Assembly (NCBI GenBank): GCA_028875575.1 | Contig: JAPPDF010000071.1 | Span: 1 to 37,489 of the forward strand | DNA length: 37,489 bases | Direction of reading: 5' to 3' | Source of the DNA: Acidobacteriota bacterium | GTDB lineage: Bacteria; Acidobacteriota; Terriglobia; Versatilivoradales; Versatilivoraceae | Shown: piece by piece, positions 17,065 through 25,478 of the stretch | Position numbering within the stretch: position 1 is the first letter of the stretch | Layout of the letters: every line of letters begins with the position of its first letter | Translations under genes and position numbers: made by a program | The notes under the pieces: model-generated | The model's input: only the letters and a program-made list of their open reading frames with translations | What the model was told of the DNA's origin: nothing | The model's database searches: none

Positions 17065-17826
17065 ATGAATACCTCTATTCTGCTTCACGAGATCACTCGT
17101 GAGAAAGCACGGGAACTGGCTCCCCAAACGCTTCTGGTGCTGCCGGTCGGCGCCGTCGAACAGCACGGTCCGCACCTGCCGGTCGGCACCGATTTCCTCA
17201 CCGTCGAACATGTGACGCGGCGAGCCGCGGAACAGGCCAGCGGGACGATATCCGTTCTGGTCGCTCCCACCTTGCCCTTTGGTTCCTCCCATCACCACCT
17301 GTCCTTTGGCGGCACCCTCTCGCTCGCCACCGAAACCTACTATCGAGTCCTGGCCGACTTGGGGGAATCCATGATTATCTCCGGGTTTCGGAGCCTGGTG
17401 CTGATCAACGGTCATGGGGGCAACCACGAGTTGATCCAGCTCGTCGCCCGCGATCTGGCCATCAAGCACAATGTCAAATTTGCCGCCATGTCCTATTGGA
17501 CGGTGGCCTGGGATGCCCTGGTGGAAGAGAGAGCTCACCTGAGCGGCAATCTTCCCGGGCATGCGGGTTTCTATGAAACATCTCAGATCATGGCCCTGCG
17601 CCCCGATCTGGTGGTGGAGCCGCTGCCCCATCGCGAGGGAGACCACGGCTCCGACCCCCGCAGTTTCTACGGCCCCTACCGGTCGGAGAAACACCGGTTT
17701 CTGGAAGACCTGGACGGGTATACCGACAGCCCGGACCAGGGCGATGGGGAGCTTGGAAAGGCCTACCTGGCGGCGGTGATCCGTTCCCTGGGCCAAGCCT
17801 TCGTCGAGTTCCACCAGTCCGGATGA
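17065..17826 (+). CDS. Creatininase family amidohydrolase-like protein
   Basis: The 253-residue protein has the hallmarks of the creatininase fold: the metal-binding segment V31-E32-Q-H34-G-P-H-L-P-V-G-T-D43, GSSHHHLSFGGT, and I114-N-G-H117-G-G-N120-H-E122. The family cleaves cyclic amides (creatinine) or, in related members such as MftE and the FAPy deformylase, peptide or formamide bonds, usually with two metals. The substrate here cannot be chosen. I used the ATG at 17065, which has GGAG 10 nt upstream and gives the family's normal N-terminus. The frame stays open to 16957 but upstream sequence has no support. The SDR follows 47 nt downstream, probably in the same transcript. No mycofactocin genes are nearby, so the MftE role is unlikely. 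Confidence 0.88.
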   Translation: MNTSILLHEITREKARELAPQTLLVLPVGAVEQHGPHLPVGTDFLTVEHVTRRAAEQASGTISVLVAPTLPFGSSHHHLSFGGTLSLATETYYRVLADLGESMIISGFRSLVLINGHGGNHELIQLVARDLAIKHNVKFAAMSYWTVAWDALVEERAHLSGNLPGHAGFYETSQIMALRPDLVVEPLPHREGDHGSDPRSFYGPYRSEKHRFLEDLDGYTDSPDQGDGELGKAYLAAVIRSLGQAFVEFHQSG

Positions 17827-17873
17827 CCTGGGGGTGGAGCAGAATTCATCCAATTATCGGTAGGAGGAATCCC

Positions 17874-18674
17874 ATGGGGGACCGTCTCAAGGACAAGGTA
17901 GCCATCGTCACCGGAGCCGGCTCGGTCGGCTGCGGTTGGGGCAACGGCAAGGCTGTCGCCGTGCTCTTTGCCCGGGAGGGCGCCAAGGTGCTGGCGGTGG
18001 ATGTCAATCCCGATGCAGCCGAGGAGACCCGCCGCATCATTTTGGAGGAGGGAGGAGAGTGCGCCGTCCACCGGACGGACGTTTCCCGGGCGGAACAGGT
18101 CAAGGCCATGGTGGACCACTGCCTGGAGGTCTACGGAAGGATCGATATCCTCCACAATAACGTGGGGATCCTGGAGGTGGGCGGGCCGGAAGAAATTTCC
18201 GAGGAGCAGTGGGACCACCTGTTCGCAGTCAACGTCAAGGGCATGTTCCTGAGCTGCAAATACGTCCTTCCGGTCATGGAGCGTCAGGGCAAGGGCGCCA
18301 TCGTCAACATCTCCTCGTTGGCCGCGATTCGCTACACGGGCTACCCGTCGATTTCCTATAACGCCTCCAAGGGGGCCGTCAATCAGCTCACTCAGAGCGT
18401 TGCTCTCCAGTACGCGCCCAAGAACATCCGGGCCAATTGCATTCTGCCGGGGTTCCTGAACACTCCCATGATTGTGGAGCCGCTGAAAAACGCCTATGGG
18501 CCGGGAGGCGTGGAGGAGATGGTCCGGAAACGGGACGCCATGGTTCCCATGGGCAAGATGGGAGAAGCCTGGGATGTGGCCTACGCGGCGTTGTTCCTGG
18601 CCTCGGACGAGGCCAAGTACATCACCGGGATCGAGTTGGTGGTGGACGGCGGGATCACCTGCAGGGTGGGTTGA
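17874..18674 (+). CDS. Short-chain dehydrogenase/reductase
   Basis: This 266-residue classical SDR is an NAD(P)-dependent oxidoreductase on alcohols or keto groups. The coenzyme loop is extended and unusual: TGAGSVGCGWGNG (13-25) instead of the short TGxxxGxG. The rest is regular: N95-N-V-G98, the serine at 147/148 in NISSLA, and Y162-x3-K166 in SYNASKGA. The C-terminus GIELVVDGGITCRVG is standard. AGGAGG lies just upstream of the ATG at 17874, which also matches the family start. It follows the creatininase family gene with a 47-nt gap. Downstream are repeats and a hairpin before the convergent DUF1501 gene. Substrate unknown; a sugar or hydroxy acid would fit the neighbourhood. Confidence 0.9.
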   Translation: MGDRLKDKVAIVTGAGSVGCGWGNGKAVAVLFAREGAKVLAVDVNPDAAEETRRIILEEGGECAVHRTDVSRAEQVKAMVDHCLEVYGRIDILHNNVGILEVGGPEEISEEQWDHLFAVNVKGMFLSCKYVLPVMERQGKGAIVNISSLAAIRYTGYPSISYNASKGAVNQLTQSVALQYAPKNIRANCILPGFLNTPMIVEPLKNAYGPGGVEEMVRKRDAMVPMGKMGEAWDVAYAALFLASDEAKYITGIELVVDGGITCRVG

Positions 18675-18773
18675 GCGGGGAGAGGGGTTGGCAAACTATG
18701 GACGGACAGTGGGTTCCAAGAGGATGCACCTGATTCACCGCTACGCGGCTGCGGGATTGCCAAATCCACACGA

Positions 18774-18793
18774 CCCCGGGCTCCCGCCCGGGG
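18774..18793. terminator. GC-rich hairpin after the SDR gene
   Basis: CCCCGGGC (18774-18781) and GCCCGGGG (18786-18793) form a perfect 8-bp stem with a 4-nt loop, 100 nt after the SDR stop. There is no T-tract. The surrounding 18720-18880 stretch contains CCGCAGCTACGCTGCTC-type small palindromes typical of dispersed intergenic repeats, and no gene. Confidence 0.4.
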
Positions 18794-18907
18794 CTACCCT
18801 GAGCCGCAGCTACGCTGCTCTATAAGGATGGCTTGTAGGCAGCGTTTTCTTGGCCTACCCACGTCAACCGCAGCTTCGCAGCTCTCCTTTAGGCTACGTC
18901 ACTGCCA

Positions 18908-18929
18908 GGGGATAGGATTTTCTATCCCC
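18908..18929. terminator. Hairpin at the 3' end of the DUF1501 gene
   Basis: GGGGATAG (18908-18915) and CTATCCCC (18922-18929) form a perfect 8-bp stem with a 6-nt loop that includes four T. It sits 10 nt beyond the DUF1501 stop and could terminate transcription from either convergent side. Confidence 0.5.
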
Positions 18930-18938
18930 AACTAATCA

Positions 18939-20381
18939 CTAACCACTATCCACTGCCTTTCCAATGACTTTGCCGCCCACGTCGGTCAGGCGGAAGTCGC
19001 GCCCCTGGAATCGGTAGGTGAACTTCTCGTGGTCGATCCCCATACAGTGCAGGACGGTAGCCTGGAAGTCGTTGATGTGCACCGGCTCTTCCACCGGGTT
19101 GTATCCCAGATCGTCGGTGGCTCCGATGGTGACGCCGGGCTTGATGCCCCCGCCCGCCATCCAGATGGTGTAGGCCTTCATGTGGTGGTCCCGGCCGTAG
19201 TTCCCCCGGGTCATGTCTCCCTGGTTCATGGGTGTTCGCCCGAACTCCCCGCCCCAGATCACCAGGGTATCCTCGAATAGACCCCGCTGCTTCAGATCCC
19301 GAATCAGCGCCGCCGAAGCCTGGTCGGTCTGGCGGCACTGCAGGGCGATGTTTGAGGGCAAGCTGTTGTGGTGGTCCCAGCCGCGGTGGTAGAGCTGGAT
19401 GAATCGGACGCCTCGCTCAACCAGCCGCCGGGCCAGCAGGCAATTGTTGGCAAAGGAGGGAACACCGGGTTGAGCGCCGTACTGCTCCAGAACCTTCCGG
19501 GGTTCCTGGCCGGTATCCATCAGGTCCGGGACACTGGTTTGCATCCGGTAGGCCATCTCGAAGGACTTGATCCGCGCCGCGATGTCGGGATCGCCGACCG
19601 CATCCATTTTGAGGCGGTTGAGATCCCGCAGCCCGTCCAGCAAGTGGCGCCGCGAGGTAGGGGTGACGCCTCGGGGGTTGGAGACAAAGAGGATGGGCTC
19701 TCCCTTGGAGCGAAATTCGACTCCCTGGTGGCTGCTGGGCAAAAAGCCGTTGCCCCAGTAGCGGGACAGCAGGGGTTGGCCCTGACCGCCCCCCGAAGTC
19801 AGGACCACGAAGGACGGCAATTGATGGTTTTCGCTGCCCAGGCCGTAAGAGAACCAGGCTCCCATGGTGGGGCGTCCCGGCTGTTGTCCTCCCGTCTGGA
19901 TCAAGGTCACGGCCGGATCGTGGTTGATGGCGTCGGTATGCATCGAGCGAATGATGGCCAGATCGTCGGCTACACCGGCCATGTGCGGCAACAGTTCCGA
20001 CATTTCGGCGCCGGACCGCCCGTGCTTCCCGAATTGGAACTTGGACCCGACGCATACCAGCTTGCGGCCGGCAAGCTGAGCGATCCGTTGGCCCTTGGTG
20101 ACGCTTTCGGGCATGGGCTGTCCGGTCATTTCAACCAGTTTCGGCTTGGAGTCGAACAGATCCAGCTGGGATGGCGCTCCCGACATGAAGAGGTAGATGA
20201 TGCGCTTGGCCGTGGGTGCGAAGTGTAGCCGGTTCAACGCGCCGTAGGATTTTCCGGGAGAGTCGCCATACAGGTCTTCCCTCAGAAGCGATGCCAGGGC
20301 CAGCGATCCGATGCCCTTGGCCCCTCGACCGAAGAAGCGCCGTCTCGTCATCTGAAGGGCCAGCTCTTGTTCAAGGCTCAT
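18939..20381 (-). CDS. DUF1501 domain protein with Tat signal
   Basis: The 480-residue protein opens with a twin-arginine motif (MTRRRFFGRGAKGIGSLALA, about residues 11-30), so it is exported folded. The body is DUF1501, an alkaline-phosphatase/sulfatase-superfamily relative: KRIIYLFMSGAPSQLDLFDSKP, RSMHTDAINHDPAVTL, RFIQLYHRGWDHH, TLVIWGGEFGRTPMNQG and GRDHHMKAYTIWMAGGG. The His/Asp-rich pieces suggest a metal site, though the function of the family is unknown. Its ATG lies 4 nt after the stop of the PSCyt1/DUF1553 gene, and the ribosome-binding AAGGAG is inside the last codons of that gene, so translation is probably coupled. This gene pair is one of the most conserved neighbourhoods in Planctomycetota and also occurs in Acidobacteriota and Verrucomicrobiota. 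Confidence 0.93.
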   Translation of the reverse strand: MSLEQELALQMTRRRFFGRGAKGIGSLALASLLREDLYGDSPGKSYGALNRLHFAPTAKRIIYLFMSGAPSQLDLFDSKPKLVEMTGQPMPESVTKGQRIAQLAGRKLVCVGSKFQFGKHGRSGAEMSELLPHMAGVADDLAIIRSMHTDAINHDPAVTLIQTGGQQPGRPTMGAWFSYGLGSENHQLPSFVVLTSGGGQGQPLLSRYWGNGFLPSSHQGVEFRSKGEPILFVSNPRGVTPTSRRHLLDGLRDLNRLKMDAVGDPDIAARIKSFEMAYRMQTSVPDLMDTGQEPRKVLEQYGAQPGVPSFANNCLLARRLVERGVRFIQLYHRGWDHHNSLPSNIALQCRQTDQASAALIRDLKQRGLFEDTLVIWGGEFGRTPMNQGDMTRGNYGRDHHMKAYTIWMAGGGIKPGVTIGATDDLGYNPVEEPVHINDFQATVLHCMGIDHEKFTYRFQGRDFRLTDVGGKVIGKAVDSG

Positions 20382-20385
20382 GGAT

Positions 20386-23300
20386 CTACTCCTTGGTCAT
20401 GGTCTCATCCAGGTTCAGAATCAACTTGGCCACGCCGGTCCAGGCTGCCAGTTGAGTGACCTCGAGATCGGCGTCGGCCGGGGACTCCCCGATGCTCGCC
20501 AACTGCCGCGCCTTGGCCGCCTCTCCCCGGTAAGTCTCGAAGATCCTGTTGAAGGTGCGTTCGGTGATCCTCTCCTCCTCCGGTCTGGGCAGACGGGCCA
20601 GGGCGGTTTGATAGGCGAAACGAATGCGCTCCCGCACCGATGGTCCGGCCTCCTTGAGAATCCGCTGGGCAAAGACCCGCGCGGCCTCCACGTAGGTGGT
20701 CTCGTTCAAGGTGATCAGCGCCTGCAACGGAGTCACCGTGCGCTCCCGACTGACGGTGCAGACCTCGCGGTCGGGTGCATCGAAGGTCTGCAATATGGGA
20801 TTGGGCACCGAGCGCTTCCAGAAGGTGTACAGGCTGCGGCGATAGAGGTCCTCTCCCTGGCTCTGCTCGTACTTGGTGCGGCAGTAGAAGGACTTGGTCT
20901 CCCAGAGTCCGGGAGGCTGATAGGGATAGACGCTCGGCCCTCCGGGGGGGCGGTCCCGGTCCATCAGGCCGCTGATGGCCAGCACGTTGTCCCGGATGGC
21001 CTCGGCGGGCAGCCGCAGGCGCGGGCCTCTGGCCAGCAATCGGTTGCCAGGGTCCCTGGACAGAAGATCCGGGCGGTACCGGGACGATTGCCGGTAGGTG
21101 GCCGACATGGCAATGGTCTTCAACATGGACTGGACGTCCCAGCCCCCGTCCACGAACTCCCGGGCCAGCCAGTCCAGCAGCCCGGGGTGAGAGGGCGGCT
21201 CGCCCTGAGTGCCGAATTCATTGGCCGTTCGAACGATTCCGGTGCCGAAGAAGAGCTGCCAGAAGCGGTTGACTGCGACTCGTCCCACCAGCGGATGGTC
21301 GGGGTCGGTCAGCCAGCGAGCCAGGGCCAGGCGATCCACCTTTTCTCCCGGGGGCAAGGAAGGCAAGAATTCGGGAACGCCTGCCGACACCTGCTCGCCC
21401 TTGCTCCGGTAGTCTCCCCGTACCAGGATGTGGGTGGGTCTGCGGTACTCCATCTCCTCCATCACCCGTACGGTGGGGATGTCTTGCTCCAGCTCCTCCT
21501 TTTCCTTGCGCAACTGGGACAGTTGCTGTCCGAGGCTCTGCAAGCGCGGAGAGTTTTTCTCGCGAAAATAGTGCCGCAAGGCCGTCTTTTCCCCACCGTC
21601 TCTCTCCAGCACCGGCTTGGCTGCCGCCGACATCACCTGCGTGAGGCGCTTATCTTCCAGAGGCGCATCCAGGGAAAAATAAAATCCATAGCCGCCCCCG
21701 TAGTTGACGAGCTTCAGAAGCAGGTCGTTGGCTCCGGACCGGAGGTCCACCTGCACCTCGATCGACTCCGCCGGCTCACAGCCCTCCACGGCTTTGGCGA
21801 GAACGAGCCCTCCGTTCAGCCAGACCTTGAGGCCGTCGGCATAGGGGGCGCTGGTCGCCACGAAGAATTTCAGTTTGCGGGCTGATTCGGCAACGATCCG
21901 CCGGTGCAGGTAAGTGGCGGCCTTGTTGCCCAACAGCGATTGAGCTTTCCCGTCCTTCCAGTCCGGGCGAGCGTTCCATGACAATCTGCCGTCCTGATAG
22001 CTCTTGGAGAAGTCCAGCTCCAATTCCGGCGGAAAGGACCGCGTGAAGGCTTCTTCGGCGGACTGGGCGAAAAAGGGCCCGATCATCGACCACTCCTTCA
22101 GTTCCAGTTCCTGGCGGGTCCGATGGATTCGAGCCAGCTCTCCCTCCCATTCGGCCTGGGCCTCGTCCAGCCCGTCATGGGTCATGTCGAGTCGGGCTTG
22201 ACGGCTCGCTTCCAGGGTCTGGATGGTTTTTTCCAGTTGGCTCAGCCTCGCTCGTTGCTCCTCGGAGGGCAGCCTTAGGTAGGGAGGAGCGGGATCCCGG
22301 TCCAGACCCTTCTCGGGGATCTGGTGGAAGAAATCGTACAGTTGGTAATACTCCTGCTGGGTAAAGGGGTCGAACTTGTGGTCGTGGCACTCGGCGCAGG
22401 CCACGGTAGAGCCCAACCAGACCGTGGTCGTGGTGTTGACCCGGTCGATTACGTACTTGGAGAGATATTCCCTGGCGTCGGCACCGCCTTCGGTGCTGGT
22501 CATTCCGTTGCGATTGAAAGCAGTGGCGATTCTCTGGTCCAGGGTGGGGTCGGTCAGCAGGTCCCCCGCCAGCTGCTCCACCGTGAACCGGTCGAAGGGC
22601 TTGTTGGCATTGAATGCCGCGATCACCCAATCGCGGTACTTCCACATCGATCGGGGAAAGTCGATATGGTAACCGTCGGAGTCGGCATAGCGAGCCAGGT
22701 CCAGCCAGTGCATGGCCATGCGCTCGCCGAAGTGGGGCGAAGCCAGCAGCCTGTCCACCAGCCTCTCGTAGGCTTCCGGGCTCTGATCGGAAAGAAATTT
22801 CTCGACTTCCCGGACAGTGGGCGGGAGTCCGGTCAAGTCGAAGGTCACACGCCGGATGAGGGTCCTGCGGTCTGCCTCCGGCGAGGGGCTGATGCCTTCC
22901 CGTTCCAGCCGGGCCAGAGTGAAATTATCGATGGCGTTTTCGGGCCAGCTCTTGTCCGCTACTTTCGGGAGTGCCGGCCTTTCCGGGCGCACGTAAGCCC
23001 AGTGCTTGCTCCAGGGAGCCCCCTGGCGAATCCAGCGGGTCAGCAGATCGATTTGCTGACGGGTCAGTTCCTTTCCGGAATAGGCCGGAGGCATCTTGAG
23101 GGCTTCGACCTCGGCGGTGATGCGCCGGATGAGCTGGCTCTCTTCCGGGTTTCCGGGAACGATGGCCAGATTGCCCGAGTCCAGCCGGCCCAAGGCGGAA
23201 TCCGGGAGGTCGAGGCGCAAACCGGCCATGCGCTGGTTCTGATCGGGTCCATGGCAGGCATAGCAGTTGTCGGCAAGGATGGGCCGAATGTCACGGTTGA

Positions 23301-23433
23301 AGTCGAGAGGGCGGCTCTCCTCGGGTCCGGCTGCCTGAAGAGGGTTGAAGACCAAGGCTGCCGTTGCGAGGCAGGTCAGCATACAGACCATGCTCCTGAG
23401 ATACGGCCGATTTAGGGGGTACAGGAAGCTCAC
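20386..23433 (-). CDS. PSCyt1 / DUF1549 / DUF1553 cytochrome-like protein
   Basis: The 1015-residue protein is probably exported (hydrophobic segment ~15-33). A cytochrome-c-like PSCyt1 domain carries the heme motif C57-Y-A-C60-H61 (DNCYACHGPDQ). DUF1549 follows at about 165-375 and contains a second CxxCH, C346-A-E-C349-H350 (VACAECHDHKFDPF). A predicted helical coiled segment near 395-440 leads to a beta-sandwich insert (~450-600), and DUF1553 closes the protein (~690-970: HPLVGRVAVNRFWQLFFGTGIV, RSLYTFWKRSVPNPILQTFDAPD). The likely role is periplasmic electron transfer tied to an unknown oxidation, often linked with polysaccharide use; that is inference. The GTG start at 23433 has GAGGAGGT 11 nt upstream. 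The DUF1501 gene follows directly. Confidence 0.93.
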   Translation of the reverse strand: MSFLYPLNRPYLRSMVCMLTCLATAALVFNPLQAAGPEESRPLDFNRDIRPILADNCYACHGPDQNQRMAGLRLDLPDSALGRLDSGNLAIVPGNPEESQLIRRITAEVEALKMPPAYSGKELTRQQIDLLTRWIRQGAPWSKHWAYVRPERPALPKVADKSWPENAIDNFTLARLEREGISPSPEADRRTLIRRVTFDLTGLPPTVREVEKFLSDQSPEAYERLVDRLLASPHFGERMAMHWLDLARYADSDGYHIDFPRSMWKYRDWVIAAFNANKPFDRFTVEQLAGDLLTDPTLDQRIATAFNRNGMTSTEGGADAREYLSKYVIDRVNTTTTVWLGSTVACAECHDHKFDPFTQQEYYQLYDFFHQIPEKGLDRDPAPPYLRLPSEEQRARLSQLEKTIQTLEASRQARLDMTHDGLDEAQAEWEGELARIHRTRQELELKEWSMIGPFFAQSAEEAFTRSFPPELELDFSKSYQDGRLSWNARPDWKDGKAQSLLGNKAATYLHRRIVAESARKLKFFVATSAPYADGLKVWLNGGLVLAKAVEGCEPAESIEVQVDLRSGANDLLLKLVNYGGGYGFYFSLDAPLEDKRLTQVMSAAAKPVLERDGGEKTALRHYFREKNSPRLQSLGQQLSQLRKEKEELEQDIPTVRVMEEMEYRRPTHILVRGDYRSKGEQVSAGVPEFLPSLPPGEKVDRLALARWLTDPDHPLVGRVAVNRFWQLFFGTGIVRTANEFGTQGEPPSHPGLLDWLAREFVDGGWDVQSMLKTIAMSATYRQSSRYRPDLLSRDPGNRLLARGPRLRLPAEAIRDNVLAISGLMDRDRPPGGPSVYPYQPPGLWETKSFYCRTKYEQSQGEDLYRRSLYTFWKRSVPNPILQTFDAPDREVCTVSRERTVTPLQALITLNETTYVEAARVFAQRILKEAGPSVRERIRFAYQTALARLPRPEEERITERTFNRIFETYRGEAAKARQLASIGESPADADLEVTQLAAWTGVAKLILNLDETMTKE

Positions 23434-23561
23434 GGTTGGCTGTCACCTCCTCACTTGAGGACGGGTGGGTTTCCACTCCACGCTGCTGTCACCGACTGCC
23501 GAGGATGTCCGGGATTTCAGTCCAAAAGGCAAGACAGAACCGGGCCTGGATGAACCCGCCC

Positions 23562-23591
23562 ATTTTAGTCGAACCGATTACCCAGTATCAA
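23562..23591 (-). promoter_or_regulatory. Probable promoter of the PSCyt1-DUF1501 operon
   Basis: On the minus strand TTGATA (23586-23591) and TAAAAT (23562-23567) are 18 nt apart, each one mismatch from the sigma70 consensus. They lie about 130 nt upstream of the GTG start. Judged by eye only. Confidence 0.4.
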
Positions 23592-23679
23592 GATGAAGCC
23601 GGCTTGCCCGACCCAACCGAGCGTTATCCCCGAAGGAGAACGACGAACCACGAATCGACACGAATGAACACCAGGGCTA

Positions 23680-23863
23680 GTTGCAAATTTCGTAGCGGGG
23701 CAGGTCATCTTGCCGGCAAACCTGAGGTTCTGCTTTTTTCAATTTCGGGTGCGACCTGGCGAAAAGTGCTGTCCAACCACAAAAAGCACAAAAGTCACAA
23801 ATTGTGTTTTTGTGCCTTTTGTGGCCATTCCCGGTAGACGTCCCGCTGCCGAATTTGCAAAAG
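23680..23863 (+). repeat. Dispersed inverted-repeat element, family R, copy R3
   Basis: Ends are inverted repeats: TTGCAAATTTCGTAGCGGGG on the left, and the right end read on the other strand is TTGCAAATTCGGCAGCGGGA. Inside lie ACCACAAAAAGCACAAAA (from 23777) and TTTTTGTGCCTTTTGTGG, forming a long hairpin. It is colinear with R1 and with R2 in reverse. Just upstream (23644-23668) is CGAACCACGAATCGACACGA, a fragment of another common intergenic repeat type. Confidence 0.7.
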
Positions 23864-23939
23864 GCTCCACCAATAGACGAATAGATGCGGTTTTCTTAGG
23901 GGGGCGACAACCGAGTCGTGTACGGATAGATGGTTTATT

Positions 23940-24092
23940 AACATGGATGCACAGGATGCACAGGATTTTTCCTGAAGGCGGCCGGCTTGCAGTCCTGGAC
24001 ACCGTAAATCGGCACGCGATCATCGCCGGAGTCAGCCTATCTTGCAGCATCCTCCCGTGCTGATTATCCTGTGCATCCTGTGCATCCATGTT
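23940..24092. repeat. 153-bp element with perfect 27-bp terminal inverted repeats
   Basis: Positions 23940-23966 and 24066-24092 are exact reverse complements over 27 bp. Each arm contains a short tandem (GGATGCACA twice). The 99-bp centre encodes nothing recognisable. It sits 77 bp after R3, so the 23434-24230 gap is mostly repeats plus two promoters, with no gene I can support. Confidence 0.75.
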
Positions 24093-24168
24093 CAATCAAG
24101 AATCCTTCTCGAATGATCCGCCCAGTCGTGGAGGGGCGCGGGCGGTGCTTGCCTGACCCAGGAATGAG

Positions 24169-24199
24169 TTGACAGGCCGGACGAGCGTTTCATTAGAAT
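24169..24199 (+). promoter_or_regulatory. Possible promoter of the DUF4432-aldolase series
   Basis: A perfect TTGACA (24169-24174) is followed after 19 nt by TAGAAT (24194-24199), about 30 nt upstream of the ATG at 24231. The spacing is longer than optimal. Judged by eye. Confidence 0.35.
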
Positions 24200-24230
24200 A
24201 CCCGAATCGCGGTTGAGAGGAGGAAGGGCC

Positions 24231-25415
24231 ATGGCGGAGGAGAAATCCTGGGTTTTGACCGATGTCGGTGCCAACGTCTGGAAAGAGTCGCTCTTTCTGG
24301 GCCACGAGGACCTGGGGGTCCCGGATTGCACCGTCTCCAAGACTTGCCTGCAGGGAGGCTTGAGAAGCGGCGTCGACCTGGTGGAGGTCACCAATGCCGA
24401 ACTCTCCTACTCCATTCTGCCGACTCGTGGAATGGGGCTTTGGAAAGCCTCCTGCCACGGGATTCCGGTGGGTTGGGAATCTCCGGTCAAGGGCCCGGTG
24501 CATCCCAAGTGGGTGGACGAAGGGGACCGGGGCGGGCTGGGCTGGCTGAAGGGGTTCGACGAATGCATCGTGCGTTGCGGCCTGGACTCCAATGGATCCC
24601 CCGGCGAAGACGTGATTGTCGACAACAACGGAAACCGCGTCTCGGTCGACCTCACCCTCCATGGCAAGATTGCCAATCTGCCGGCCCACACCCTGGAGGT
24701 CCGCTCCGATCCCGGAAGCGGCAGGGTTTCGGTGGTGGGGGAGGTGGACGAATCCTCCCTCTTCCTTCCGGGCCTCCGCCTGCGGTCGACCGTCAGCACT
24801 ACTTCCCGCTCCAACCGCTTGACGGTCCAGGACACCATCACCAACTTGAAGGCCACTCCCTCCGAGCTGGAATTGGTCTACCACTGCAACTTCGGCCGTC
24901 CCTTCCTGGGAGCCGGATCAAAGCTGCTGGCGGCCGTGCTGGAGGTGGCTCCCCGGGACGCCCGGGCGGTGGAGGGGATCGGGGAGATCGATACCTACCT
25001 GGCACCCACCCCCGGGTACGTGGAGCAGGTTTACTTCTATGATCTGGCAGAGGATGCGTCAGGTCGCACCCTGGTGGCCCTGCGGGATGCCTCTGGCGAC
25101 CGCGCCGTGGTGCTTCGATTCAACAAGAGAGAGCTCCCCCACTTCACCCAGTGGAAAAATACCGTCGGTCTGTCCGATGGATACGTCACCGGGCTGGAGC
25201 CGGGCACCAACTATCCCAACCTGAAGGGATTCGAGCGGGCAAAGGGTCGCGTCGTCGTCCTGCCGCCGGGCGAGAGCTACCAGTGCCGGTTGGAGATGGA
25301 AGTCTGCACCAGCCGGGACCAGGTGGCGGCCATTGAAGACGAAGTGGCGCGGATCCAGGGCAGCCGTCGCCCCGCCATCCACAAGAACCCCCACGGGAAA
25401 TACTCACCCATTTGA
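24231..25415 (+). CDS. DUF4432 family protein (aldose 1-epimerase-like)
   Basis: The 394-residue protein resembles the DUF4432 group of galactose-mutarotase-fold proteins. It shows GVDLVEVTNAELSYSILPTRGMGLWKASCHG at about 45-75, HPKWVDEGDRGGLGWLKGFDE, LTLHGKIANLPAH, VYHCNFGRPFLGAGSKLLA, and the C-terminal GLEPGTNYPNLKGFERAKGR. Mutarotase-type proteins interconvert sugar anomers; the conserved His/Glu pattern (LHGKIANLPAH, YHCNFG, LEPGTNYP) fits an active site, but DUF4432 itself is uncharacterised. The ATG at 24231 is chosen for GGAGG 7 nt upstream, instead of a TTG six codons earlier that overlaps this site. The DapA-family gene follows 63 nt downstream and a small membrane protein after that. 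This order supports a sugar or sugar-acid pathway. Confidence 0.85.
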   Translation: MAEEKSWVLTDVGANVWKESLFLGHEDLGVPDCTVSKTCLQGGLRSGVDLVEVTNAELSYSILPTRGMGLWKASCHGIPVGWESPVKGPVHPKWVDEGDRGGLGWLKGFDECIVRCGLDSNGSPGEDVIVDNNGNRVSVDLTLHGKIANLPAHTLEVRSDPGSGRVSVVGEVDESSLFLPGLRLRSTVSTTSRSNRLTVQDTITNLKATPSELELVYHCNFGRPFLGAGSKLLAAVLEVAPRDARAVEGIGEIDTYLAPTPGYVEQVYFYDLAEDASGRTLVALRDASGDRAVVLRFNKRELPHFTQWKNTVGLSDGYVTGLEPGTNYPNLKGFERAKGRVVVLPPGESYQCRLEMEVCTSRDQVAAIEDEVARIQGSRRPAIHKNPHGKYSPI

Positions 25416-25478
25416 AGGCTCCTGTCTGGGAGAAACTCTCGTTCACCAACCGACGGCAGCCCGGGAAGACAAGAAACC

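Noticed and set aside
17065-17826. Creatininase family gene as the mycofactocin peptidase MftE
   Set aside because: No mycofactocin precursor, radical SAM or other mft gene is nearby.
20380-21885. Plus-strand frame of about 500 codons opposite the PSCyt1 gene
   Set aside because: Antisense shadow of conserved DUF1553 sequence; repetitive Gly/Arg/Leu composition.
23940-24092. Possible CRISPR-like repeats (GGATGCACA twice in each arm)
   Set aside because: Only two short tandem units per arm, in inverted orientation, without regular spacers.
23739-24095. Apparent small protein MNMDAQDAQD... in the repeat nest
   Set aside because: It is translated from repeat R3 and the 27-bp inverted repeat, so it reflects repeats, not a gene.
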